Shown here in pieces: positions 38,464 through 48,647 of a stretch of 64,000 bases of DNA; within the stretch, counting starts at the first letter, position 1; each line of letters begins with the position of its first letter. The DNA is from Caulobacter sp. Root1455 (lineage in GTDB: Bacteria > Pseudomonadota > Alphaproteobacteria > Caulobacterales > Caulobacteraceae), in assembly GCF_001426905.1 (NCBI RefSeq), contig NZ_LMFQ01000023.1, positions 62,001 to 126,000 on the forward strand. Direction: 5' to 3'. The notes under the pieces are model-generated. The model had not been told where the DNA came from, made no database searches, and was given only the letters and a program-made list of their open reading frames with translations. Made by a program: the position numbers and the translations under genes.

Positions 38464-40090
38464 CGGGCGGGACGTCGCTGGCGAAGGCGCTGGCGATCGA
38501 GTCGAAGATCGGGTGGCGGGAAATCAGGCCTAGGTCAATGACCAGGGCGCGGAGGGCCATCCCTTGCGGCGTACCTGTTTCCGGATAGGCCAGCGAGAAG
38601 ATCGGCGTTTCGCCAGGCCGGCGCGTCTCCGGAAGATAGCGGGCGGCCGTGGCCAGGCAGGCGCGGAGCACTGGCTCGGCCGCCCTGTCGTCGGTGCACT
38701 GGACATAACGATAGACCGCCAGGGTCGCGAGCAGATGGCCGTGGAGGCTTTGCAGGGGCTTGCCGTGGATCGGGGGCATGTCCTCCAGCCAGAGATAGCC
38801 GCCCGCGTCCCGCCGCACGAGGTCCTCGTCACCCGCGATCAGCGGCGTGATCAGTTCGCGCGCCAGCGCGCGATACGGTTCCGGCATGGCCTTGGCCTGG
38901 GCGAGCTGCAGGACGCCAAGCGCGGCCTCGGCCTGGGCGGACGCGCTGGCCCAGCCCGCGGGGATCGTCGCGCCGAGCAGGGAGTGATCGTAATCGAGTC
39001 GGATCTTCCGGCCGCCGACCGCGGCGGGGTCCGAATTTCGGGTGATATCCGCGACCAAGGCGTCGAGCGTGGCCTTGTACGGGGCCGCGCCATTGATGTT
39101 GATGAGGTCGGCCAGGACGGCGCAATTGATCGCCAAGGCGTGGGTGCTGAATATGGTCTGGCCCACTTCCGCGCCGGGCGCGAACACGGGATAGGGCGGG
39201 CGCCCGTCCTTCGAGGGCTTCCATCCCCGATGCGCGTGGGAGAGGTCGACCGCCCGCAGGATGTCGACGCCGAAGTCGAGCTGCTGGTCCATCACCTTCA
39301 CGGCTTGGCCGCCGATCTGCTCGATCTTCAGGTGCTGGACGGCGGGGATGACTTGAAGCGCCTCGATCCGGCGCAGGCCGCCCTGCAGTGCTTGCCGCGC
39401 CGCGCGGCTCTCGACCAGGCTCGCCTGGCGCGCGACGTCATCCTGGTCCAGGCGGTTCAGCACGGCCTTCCGATCGTCGTCGATCCGGTCCCGCAGGGCG
39501 TCCAACCGAGTCAGGAAATTCTCGTGATTCGCCGCGCGCGCCGAGTCCAGCGCGTCTACTCGCGCCAGGACGGCCGCCCGGTCCTCGCCGCCGCGCAAAT
39601 CCTGGGCCGCCAACCGGGTCAGCAGCTCGTCATGGGCGCCGCGCCAGGCCGTTTCGTCGCCACGTAGGGTTTCGATCAATCCCGCCAGCCCGGCGCGCGT
39701 CGCCGTGTCCCGCTCCGCGGCGGCCTCGAGGCCCGCCCGCAGCTCGTCGGCTCGCGCGAGAGGCTCCAGACCCGCCCGCAGCTCGTCGGCTCGCACGAGA
39801 GGCTCCAGACCCGCCCGCAGATCGTCGCTCGCGGCGCGCCAAGACGCCTCCAGCCGATCCAGCCGCTCGAGCATCTCCGCGCGATCGCTTTCCGCGCGCC
39901 GGCCTTCGGCCCTGAAGCGCTCGGCGAGCAGGTCCTGGTTTTCACGAAAGGCCGCTTGCCGGTCGGACGCTTCGCGAACTCGCGCCCGCCGTCGTTCGAT
40001 CAGCGAGAAGGTCTGTAAGGCCAGGATCGCGCCGCAGAGGCAGAGGCACAGGCCGGTCACGGTAAGCAAAGGCGTCACATCAGCGTCCAT
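38456..40090 (-). CDS. Membrane-tethered coiled-coil protein with C5-epimerase-like C-terminus
   Basis: A 544-residue protein in three parts. Residues about 7-30 are a single membrane segment, followed by the basic stretch RRRARVR, which predicts that the rest stays in the cytoplasm. Residues about 35-245 are a long charged coiled coil with 13-residue repeats (ADELRAGLEPLAR). Residues about 255-544 look like an alpha/alpha barrel: GWASASAQAEA (near 379), GGYLWLEDMP (430-439) and LHGHLLATLAVY (449-460) resemble the C-terminal domain of D-glucuronyl C5-epimerases. If so it would epimerise uronic acids in the growing chain before export. The match is by eye and weak in sequence. Confidence 0.6.
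   Translation of the reverse strand: MDADVTPLLTVTGLCLCLCGAILALQTFSLIERRRARVREASDRQAAFRENQDLLAERFRAEGRRAESDRAEMLERLDRLEASWRAASDDLRAGLEPLVRADELRAGLEPLARADELRAGLEAAAERDTATRAGLAGLIETLRGDETAWRGAHDELLTRLAAQDLRGGEDRAAVLARVDALDSARAANHENFLTRLDALRDRIDDDRKAVLNRLDQDDVARQASLVESRAARQALQGGLRRIEALQVIPAVQHLKIEQIGGQAVKVMDQQLDFGVDILRAVDLSHAHRGWKPSKDGRPPYPVFAPGAEVGQTIFSTHALAINCAVLADLININGAAPYKATLDALVADITRNSDPAAVGGRKIRLDYDHSLLGATIPAGWASASAQAEAALGVLQLAQAKAMPEPYRALARELITPLIAGDEDLVRRDAGGYLWLEDMPPIHGKPLQSLHGHLLATLAVYRYVQCTDDRAAEPVLRACLATAARYLPETRRPGETPIFSLAYPETGTPQGMALRALVIDLGLISRHPIFDSIASAFASDVPPAS
39725..39835 (-). repeat. 39-base tandem repeats in the coiled-coil gene
   Basis: Two near-identical 39-base units (39725-39763 and 39764-39802) are followed by a partial third to about 39835. 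They encode 13-residue coiled-coil units. Copy number could vary between strains. Confidence 0.85.
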
Positions 40091-40123
40091 CTTCCGGCCT
40101 GCCGCAGCGAAGCGTGCGTCAGG

Positions 40124-40879
40124 CTAACGCAATCTCAAGCGCGCATAACAGTGCGTGCCCGTACTGTCTTGCTTGATTTCCTCCAGATCAAACGCTGCGT
40201 CCCGCGCAAGCGTCGCGATTTGAGTTTCGGTGAAGGAATAGCCGCAGGTGGGCGCGGCGTGATCGAAGGGCGCATCGTGGTCGTGGATGGTACCGGCGAT
40301 CGAGCCCGGCCGTATCGTGCAGAAGTCCACGACGGCCAGGCTGCCGGGGCGCAGGAGCTCCCGACCGCGAAGCAGCGCCCCAAGAGCGTGGGCGCGGTTC
40401 AAGTGGAAGAAGGTGTTGCGCGTGAACAGGGTGTCGAACGTGCCCCTCAGGTCGCGGAACACGGCTTGGTCGGAGATATGGGCGTAGCGCATGCGGGGAC
40501 CGCGGGCCGACCGCGCGACGCACAGCGAAAGGCGCGAGACGTCGACGCCCAGATAGCGCGAGGTCCATGGCGCGACCTGCCGGCCGAGCCAGCCGTAGCC
40601 GCAGCCCAGTTCGACAACGCGGCGGCCCTTGATCGCGGAGCCGGGCAGGAACAGGCCGCAGGGCGCCGCGCTCTTGGTCGGCCCGTGAACCGCCAGGGCC
40701 GTCGCGTACACCTCGGCGCTTGAGGCCCTGTGAAGCCCTTGCAGGGGCGCGCGCGTCCACTCCGCGGCGGGGCGCAGCGGATCTTCGAGGGAGCTCGCGA
40801 AGACCTCGGCCCACGCGCGGTCCCACGCGCTGCCCGCGAGGCTCATGTCCGCGACGGAGGCGGCGACGGGTTTGATCAT
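40124..40879 (-). CDS. Class I SAM-dependent methyltransferase
   Basis: A 251-residue Rossmann-fold methyltransferase. The SAM-binding motif I is VVELGCGYGWLG, with YLGVDVSRLSL next and NTFFHLNRAHALG later. The start at 40879 overlaps the upstream glycosyltransferase stop (ATGA), so the two are translationally coupled. It may methylate a sugar of the polymer or its chain end. No kinase or other capping domain is attached. The target is unknown. Confidence 0.82.
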   Translation of the reverse strand: MIKPVAASVADMSLAGSAWDRAWAEVFASSLEDPLRPAAEWTRAPLQGLHRASSAEVYATALAVHGPTKSAAPCGLFLPGSAIKGRRVVELGCGYGWLGRQVAPWTSRYLGVDVSRLSLCVARSARGPRMRYAHISDQAVFRDLRGTFDTLFTRNTFFHLNRAHALGALLRGRELLRPGSLAVVDFCTIRPGSIAGTIHDHDAPFDHAAPTCGYSFTETQIATLARDAAFDLEEIKQDSTGTHCYARLRLR

Positions 40880-42441
40880 TGGGCCGCTTCCTCGACGAGC
40901 GAAATCTCGCCGGCGGCCGGCAGGCGAGGGTGAACAGGCGGGCCGCGCAATCTTTCGTCCCGGGACGAGGCGATCACGCCGTCGTAGATCCGCAGGAGTT
41001 TCTCCGCCTCCACCGGCCATTCCCAACCCGGGCCCTTGGCCATGAGGTTGCGGCGCGATTGGCCGACGATGTCGGTCGCTGGGTCGAACATCTCGTTGAT
41101 CGCCGCGGCCATCCCCTTGGGGTCGGTCAGGTTGCGCACGAGCCCGAAGCCCTCGCCCTCGACGACTTGGCGCAAATAGACCAGGTCGTTGGCCAGGACC
41201 GGCAACCGGGCGGCGATGAACTCGTAGAGCTTGTTGGGCGAGCAGAACTTATGGTTGAAGTCTATCGGCTGGTACGGGATGATCCCGACGTCGGCCGACG
41301 CGCTCCATTCGAGCAGTTCGGTCCAGGGCACGGCTTCCAGGGTGTGGACCCGGGCTGAACCGCCGGTGCGTTTGGCGATGTCCCTGAAATAGTCGTGGTC
41401 GCCATAGCCGATCATGACCAGGTGCACGTCGTGGCGGACATCCGCCATGGCCGCGACCAACTCGGCCAGACCGCGCCCATCCTTCGAGAACCAGCCCTGA
41501 TAGCAGAGGATCCGGACAGTGGGGGGCAGACCGAGACGTTCGTGAAAGCGCCGTGGCCGGGGGTTGGCTTCCAGGGCCGGCGTGCGTTCGGTGGCGTTGG
41601 TGATCACGTTGAACGGCTTGCAGCCGTAGCGTTTCTCCATGAACTCGCCGCAGAACGGGTTGACCGTGATCAGCGCGTCGCAGTGCTTGACCAGCGTCCG
41701 TTCCCGAATGACCAGGAACTCCTGTTCGGCCGGGGTGAGGGTCGAGATTTCCGGATAGACCTCGTGGGCGTCGTAGATCAGCGGCACGCCCAGCTTGCGG
41801 GCCGCGGTCACGCCGGCGAACAACTGCGGAAGATCGTGAGCGTGGATGAGATCGGGGTCGTAGTAGATCGCCCGATCGATCAGCGCCTGGTCCCAGGCGT
41901 GGGGCTTCATGGGCTGGGCCAGGAACGAGACCTGGCCCACCTTGGGCGTATTGCGCAGGGCGCGGACGAAGCGGACGGTCTGGGCGGCGGCCCCGATCGC
42001 CATGATGGCCATCAGCCTCGCGCCGATCGCGGCCCGCCGGTGCAAAGGCGTCCAGGAGTCGAAGGTCCGGGTCGCGTCGCGGCGGACATAGGCTTCCGGC
42101 GCCGAACGCACCATCGAAACCCACAGATAGGTCTTGCCGAGAAACGCCTTGCTCCGCCGAAGCGGCTTCCAGGCGCTGGCGGGCGCTCGTTTCTTGACGA
42201 AGCGCTTGATCTCCCGGGCCATGCCGAAGGCGAAGTCCCGGAAGGCCGGCTTTGCCAGCCTGTAAGGGTTCAACTTGACGTATTCGACCTTGAGTTCGTT
42301 AATCCTCGCGCCGTCCGGCAAACCGTCTATGTGACGGGCCAGAAGGATTATCTCGTGCCCTTTGGCGATAAGAGAGTCGGCCTCGAGAAGAATACGGCGA
42401 TCTATCGAGCTGGAATCGTCCGTCAGCATGACGATGCGCAT
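40876..42441 (-). CDS. Glycosyltransferase (GT-B, family 4-like), long form
   Basis: A 521-residue GT-B protein. RIVMLTDDSSSIDRR begins the acceptor domain, DLIHAHDLPQLFAG and YDAHEVYPEIS follow, and SPNKLYEFIAARLPVLANDL is the donor-site motif. An insertion of about 100 residues (80-180), rich in basic residues and with a hydrophobic stretch LMAIMAIGAAAQ, may attach it to the membrane. It forms a unit with the methyltransferase. The upstream region (42442-42617) is low in GC. Confidence 0.83.
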   Translation of the reverse strand: MRIVMLTDDSSSIDRRILLEADSLIAKGHEIILLARHIDGLPDGARINELKVEYVKLNPYRLAKPAFRDFAFGMAREIKRFVKKRAPASAWKPLRRSKAFLGKTYLWVSMVRSAPEAYVRRDATRTFDSWTPLHRRAAIGARLMAIMAIGAAAQTVRFVRALRNTPKVGQVSFLAQPMKPHAWDQALIDRAIYYDPDLIHAHDLPQLFAGVTAARKLGVPLIYDAHEVYPEISTLTPAEQEFLVIRERTLVKHCDALITVNPFCGEFMEKRYGCKPFNVITNATERTPALEANPRPRRFHERLGLPPTVRILCYQGWFSKDGRGLAELVAAMADVRHDVHLVMIGYGDHDYFRDIAKRTGGSARVHTLEAVPWTELLEWSASADVGIIPYQPIDFNHKFCSPNKLYEFIAARLPVLANDLVYLRQVVEGEGFGLVRNLTDPKGMAAAINEMFDPATDIVGQSRRNLMAKGPGWEWPVEAEKLLRIYDGVIASSRDERLRGPPVHPRLPAAGEISLVEEAAQ

Positions 42442-42617
42442 GGATAACGATGTCCTGCGAGCTTTAAAGTGGCAATCGATGTCGCATCATCACTTACCGG
42501 GCGCAACCCCGAGTTCCAATACGGTTGATCGTTTGGCTTCAATCGAGCTAGATGCGGCCGACAGGCTGACATACGCGCCATACACAGATAACGAGCTGAA
42601 TCGCCAATGGCCTCGCA
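42442..42617. promoter_or_regulatory. Low-GC divergent intergenic region
   Basis: This 176-base gap between divergent glycosyltransferase genes is about 53% GC, against about 70% around it. It should hold both promoters. An open frame crosses it but has no good start site or recognisable protein, so I leave it as intergenic. Confidence 0.45.
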
Positions 42618-43619
42618 ATGAAGAAACAGCCTAGGGTTTACCACGGTCCGTTCAATATCGCCGGGATCCCCGGGATTCTGGCCAAGACCGAGCGCGAAGC
42701 GGGATACGGTTCAAAGGCGGTCTGCTTTCCGGCCGGCGTCTACCAGCGGGACGTTGACCAGACCATCACCGGGTTCACCGCCGACAACGCCGTCGCCGCG
42801 CTGATCGACTACGACGTCTTCAACTTCCATTTCGGTTATTCGCTTTGGGGTGACGGCCTGGAGGACATCCCGGCCCTGAGACTGGCCGGCAAGAAGGTCG
42901 TCATGCACTTCCACGGATGCGACATCCGTGATTCCAAGGTCGCCCAGCAGAAATACGCCATCAACCCGTGCCAGGCTTGCTGGCCGATGGCGTGCAACCG
43001 CAATCGCGCCCATGCCCGCGAGGTGGCCCAGAGCCTCGGACGGCGCGTGGTGGTCTATACCCCCGACATCCATGAGTTCGTGCCCAACGCGACCTTCCTG
43101 CCCCAACCGGTTGATCTCGAAGCGCTGGACGCGGCGAAGCTTCGCTTCGAGGTTCACGATCGCGACCCGAAGGTCGTCCGCATCGTCCACGCGCCGTCCG
43201 CTGTTGATCTGAAGGGCTCGGTCTATCTGCAGCAGGCCTGCGCCCAACTGAAAGCTCGAGGCGTGAACGTCGAACTGCGACTGATGACCCAAAGAACCCA
43301 CGAGGAAGTGCTGGAGGAGGTCGCCAACGCGGATCTGGTGGTCGACCAGCTCCTGGCCGGCGCCTACGGGGTGTTCGCGGTCGAGGCCATGGCGCTCGGT
43401 GTGCCGACCATTGGCTACATACGCGACGATCTCCGATCGCTGTATGGCGACGACCTGCCCGTGATCAGCGCGACGCCGCAGGATATCGGGAACGTCATCC
43501 TTCAAACGATCGAACGCTCCGACGGCTGGGCCGACATCGGTGCGCGCAACCGCCGCTACGTCGAGGCCCGCCATGAACGCCGCGTCGTTTCGCGTCGACT
43601 GATCGAGCTCTATGAGTAG
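42618..43619 (+). CDS. Glycosyltransferase (GT-B-like), first gene of a three-gene unit
   Basis: A 333-residue GT-B-like protein. It shows YHGPFNIAGIPGILA, HFHGCDIRD in the middle, and the donor-site region GVFAVEAMALGVPTIGYIRDDL. A cysteine cluster INPCQACWPMAC near residue 120 is unusual and could bind metal. It precedes the LpxD-like gene by 24 bases. Donor and acceptor unknown. Confidence 0.78.
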   Translation: MKKQPRVYHGPFNIAGIPGILAKTEREAGYGSKAVCFPAGVYQRDVDQTITGFTADNAVAALIDYDVFNFHFGYSLWGDGLEDIPALRLAGKKVVMHFHGCDIRDSKVAQQKYAINPCQACWPMACNRNRAHAREVAQSLGRRVVVYTPDIHEFVPNATFLPQPVDLEALDAAKLRFEVHDRDPKVVRIVHAPSAVDLKGSVYLQQACAQLKARGVNVELRLMTQRTHEEVLEEVANADLVVDQLLAGAYGVFAVEAMALGVPTIGYIRDDLRSLYGDDLPVISATPQDIGNVILQTIERSDGWADIGARNRRYVEARHERRVVSRRLIELYE

Positions 43620-43643
43620 CGGCAAAGCCAGGAGGAAAGGCGC

Positions 43644-44564
43644 ATGAAAGTTCACGCCTCGAATATCGCGACCTTGCTTGGCGCCGAGCTGGTGGGGGAG
43701 GATCGGCCGATCAAGGGCCCCTGTACGCTGGATCGTCCCCTGCCCGACCATCTGGGCTTCATCAACCGCGACTCGGCCGCCCTGTTCGAGCGCGTGGCCG
43801 GCCACACCCAGACACTGTTCCTAATCCCGTCCGCCGCGGACGTCACGTTCGCGCCGCCGCATATCCGCATGCCCAACCCCCGCGGCGCCTTCGCCCGGGC
43901 GACGAGCCTGTTCGTCTTCAAGCCCGAAGCGGGGATTTCACCGACCGCGTACGTTCACCCCACCGCGACGATCGATCCCACGGCCTCGATCGGTCCCGGC
44001 GCGGCCGTCGGCGCCTTCAGCATCGTGGGAGCCGACACCGAGGTACGAGCCAACGCCGTGATTGGTCCCAGGGTCCGGATCGGTCGCGGCTGCCTGATCA
44101 AAAGCGGCGCCGTGGTCGGCGACGAGGGCTTCGGCGTCGACACCGACGAGAACGGCAACAACATCAGGCTTCCGCACCTAGGCGGCGTGGTGCTGGGCGA
44201 TTTCGTGGAAGTGGGCGGCCAGACCACGGTCTGCGCCGGAACTATCGAGCCCACCGTCGTGGGCGACTACTGCAAGTTTGATGACCATGTGCACGTGGCG
44301 CACAACGTGGTCATGGGCAAGAACTGCATCCTCACGGCGCACGCCGAGCTGAGCGGCAGCGTCAAGCTTGGCGCGGGCGTCTGGCTGTCGCCCAACGTCT
44401 CGATCGCCGAGGGGATCAAGATCGGCGACGACACGATGCTTGGCATCGGCGCGGTGGCCATTCGCGACCTCGAGCCCAACAGCATCTATGTCGGCTCGCC
44501 CGCGCGGCGGATCCGGGCCCGATATGAAAACCCGCCCAACGCCCAGAAGCAGGACGTCCCATGA
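43644..44564 (+). CDS. LpxD-like N-acyltransferase
   Basis: A 306-residue protein with an N-terminal LpxD-type domain (GPCTLDRPLPDHLGFIN) and a left-handed beta-helix of hexapeptide repeats (YVHPTATIDPTASIGPGA). The catalytic histidine is kept in HVHVAHNVVMG. The start follows an excellent GGAGGAAAGG. Its place in a polysaccharide operon suggests acylation of an amino sugar nucleotide other than the lipid A precursor. It overlaps the NodB-like gene by four bases. It could still be a true LpxD. Confidence 0.83.
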   Translation: MKVHASNIATLLGAELVGEDRPIKGPCTLDRPLPDHLGFINRDSAALFERVAGHTQTLFLIPSAADVTFAPPHIRMPNPRGAFARATSLFVFKPEAGISPTAYVHPTATIDPTASIGPGAAVGAFSIVGADTEVRANAVIGPRVRIGRGCLIKSGAVVGDEGFGVDTDENGNNIRLPHLGGVVLGDFVEVGGQTTVCAGTIEPTVVGDYCKFDDHVHVAHNVVMGKNCILTAHAELSGSVKLGAGVWLSPNVSIAEGIKIGDDTMLGIGAVAIRDLEPNSIYVGSPARRIRARYENPPNAQKQDVP

Positions 44565-45310
44565 TCTCGTTCTCCGCTGACGGCTACGCCGCCGTTCTCC
44601 GCGCCGGGCTCGACGCCGGCTACGTCTATTCGCCCGTCGGCGAGTCGCTGTCGCGGACGGGCAAGACTATCGCGCTGCGGCACGACGTCGACTTCGACCT
44701 CGATTACGCGCGCCGCATGGGGGAGATCGAGGCCGGCCTCGGTGTCAGGTCCACCTATTTCGTCCTGATGGGCTGCGACTTCTACGCCGCGACCGACGCC
44801 CAAGGGCGCGCCGCGATCAACGCCATCGTCGACATGGGCCACGAGGTTGGCCTGCACTGGGACTCGTCCTACATCGCTGACGCCGAGGCGGCCGTGGACC
44901 GGGTCCGCCGCGAACGCGACCTCCTTTCGGCGATCGCCGGAAAACCAGTCGTCAGCGCGTCGCAGCACGTGCCGACTGACTCCGCCTATTTCGACATCGA
45001 AAGCCTGTTCGAAGTCGAAGCCTATTCCGCCGCGATGCGGGAACGGTTCACCTATGTCGCGGACAGCTCGATGCGCTGGCGGGCCAAGACGCCGCTGGAC
45101 CTGTTCGCAGAGGGCGGCGATGTGCAGTTCAACGCCCACCCGGTCTGGTGGATCGCGGAGGGCGAAACCGCCGACGACAAGCTGCGGAGCCTGAGGCAGG
45201 TCCAAGCCGAGCGGAAGAGCGCGGAGTACGAGCGCTTTATCGGCTACATGAACCACGTCCTGGCCAACCGCGACGCTTACGACCGCAAGTTCGCGGAGGC
45301 GCGGGCCTGA
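44561..45310 (+). CDS. NodB-like polysaccharide deacetylase-related protein
   Basis: A 249-residue protein. ALRHDVDFDLDYA (H41, D42, D44) and GHEVGLHWD (H94, H99) match the NodB homology domain. The second histidine of the usual HxxxH metal motif is not obvious, as the sequence continues WDSSY, so activity may be altered. No signal peptide, hence cytoplasmic, unlike typical wall deacetylases. Coupled to the LpxD-like gene (ATGA). It may deacetylate a nucleotide sugar before re-acylation. Confidence 0.7.
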   Translation: MISFSADGYAAVLRAGLDAGYVYSPVGESLSRTGKTIALRHDVDFDLDYARRMGEIEAGLGVRSTYFVLMGCDFYAATDAQGRAAINAIVDMGHEVGLHWDSSYIADAEAAVDRVRRERDLLSAIAGKPVVSASQHVPTDSAYFDIESLFEVEAYSAAMRERFTYVADSSMRWRAKTPLDLFAEGGDVQFNAHPVWWIAEGETADDKLRSLRQVQAERKSAEYERFIGYMNHVLANRDAYDRKFAEARA

Positions 45311-45332
45311 TGGACGGCCCGTCCTTTCGGGG

Positions 45333-46382
45333 TCAGGGTCGCAGGATCCGATAGTTCTCGGCGAAGACGGCCTTCGGGTCGTGGTGGAGCAGGTCGCTGG
45401 GGCCATAGAGATCGATCGCGATCGCGAGGAAGGCGATCAGGGCGTCGAGGGGCGCGCGGTGCGCCTGCTCGCTGGCCAGCGACAAAACGGGCCAGGCGAA
45501 GACCTCGACCGGCTCGACCAGCGCCTCGGCATAGGCGCGCGTGTAGAGCGTGTTGATGCTCGGATCCAGCGTGAAGGTCCGGCCCTCGACGGTGATCTCG
45601 TTGAAGACATGGTCGCGCTTGATGCTGACGGCGCGGTTCTCGACGCCGAGTGCGTCGAGAACCGCGGCCAGGATGCAGCTGAAGTCCAGGCAGCATCCGA
45701 TGCGGCTGGCCAGGTAGTCACGAGGCTTGACGATCGGGCCTTCGCTCTCGTTCAGCACGCAGCCCGAGCGGTTCGAATCCTGGTGGCCGAAAATGTACAG
45801 CCCAGAGACGACGTTCATGGCGTGGACGGCCAGCAGCACTCGCTCGGAGTCCAGCCCCGTGGCGGCGCGCAGCGCCGTGGAGCGGGCGGGATAGGTATCC
45901 TTGATCGCGTCGGCCAAGGCCTGGATCGAGCCGAGCGCCTTGATGTCGGTGGGCGACCAGTTGCAAGCCGGATCGACGATGTGCCGCCGCCGCACCCGCG
46001 CGGCGGTCTGATTGCAGAGCTGGCCGAACCGCCCGATGTCGATCGCCGTCGCCTGCGCCACGAAATGGGCGCTGATCTCTTCGCCGGCGCGAAGGTCCAG
46101 ATGAAGGCTGTAGGTTCCGGCCGCGGCCAGATCGATATCGATCCTCGGCTCTGTCGACCAGTCGGACACGATGGTCCAGTCGTACGACGCGCCTTGGGGG
46201 CCCTCGGCGTCGAAGCGAAGCTGGACCCGACGTTCGACGCCTCGCGGCAACTGGACGCGATAGCGCTGCGACGTCACGCCGGTGATGGCCTTGAGCCCCT
46301 GGAAGACGACCCGGCCGGCTCCCGCCGGAGCGTCGAACGCGATCCCATCGAGCGTTTCGGAGGGCGAAGCAGGCTGTTGCAT
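45333..46382 (-). CDS. Transglutaminase-like cysteine protease-fold protein
   Basis: A 349-residue protein. Residues about 15-110 look like a beta-rich domain; the rest is a transglutaminase-like core with C231 (GCCLDFSCILAAVLDALG), H258 (RDHVFNE) and D273 (TLDPSIN) as the catalytic triad. No signal peptide is visible. Such folds act as peptidases, amidases or transferases. It is the last gene on the right side of the polysaccharide locus and may process or attach a component. Function unknown. Confidence 0.68.
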   Translation of the reverse strand: MQQPASPSETLDGIAFDAPAGAGRVVFQGLKAITGVTSQRYRVQLPRGVERRVQLRFDAEGPQGASYDWTIVSDWSTEPRIDIDLAAAGTYSLHLDLRAGEEISAHFVAQATAIDIGRFGQLCNQTAARVRRRHIVDPACNWSPTDIKALGSIQALADAIKDTYPARSTALRAATGLDSERVLLAVHAMNVVSGLYIFGHQDSNRSGCVLNESEGPIVKPRDYLASRIGCCLDFSCILAAVLDALGVENRAVSIKRDHVFNEITVEGRTFTLDPSINTLYTRAYAEALVEPVEVFAWPVLSLASEQAHRAPLDALIAFLAIAIDLYGPSDLLHHDPKAVFAENYRILRP

Positions 46383-46516
46383 GAAGGTCTTGTCGGACTG
46401 TGTGACTCGGATGCCGCGAGTGTAGCGTCGCCCCGCCGCCCGCGTCGCGGTGTTCCTTGCTCTCCCCGGACAAGATCGATAGGGCAGAGTCTCTAGACAC
46501 AGAGGAAGGCCAGCGC

Positions 46517-48553
<2,037 letters not shown>

Positions 48554-48647
48554 CCTGCACGTCGCCATAAAGTCTCCATTTTGGCGAAGACGATGTGTTA
48601 CCTGACATCGGTTCGCGTCAGGTTGTTGCTTTCCCGGGGGGATTTTC

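Noticed and set aside
42362..42634. Small plus-strand frame across the low-GC gap between glycosyltransferases
   Set aside because: No ribosome binding site and no recognisable sequence; half of it overlaps an established gene.
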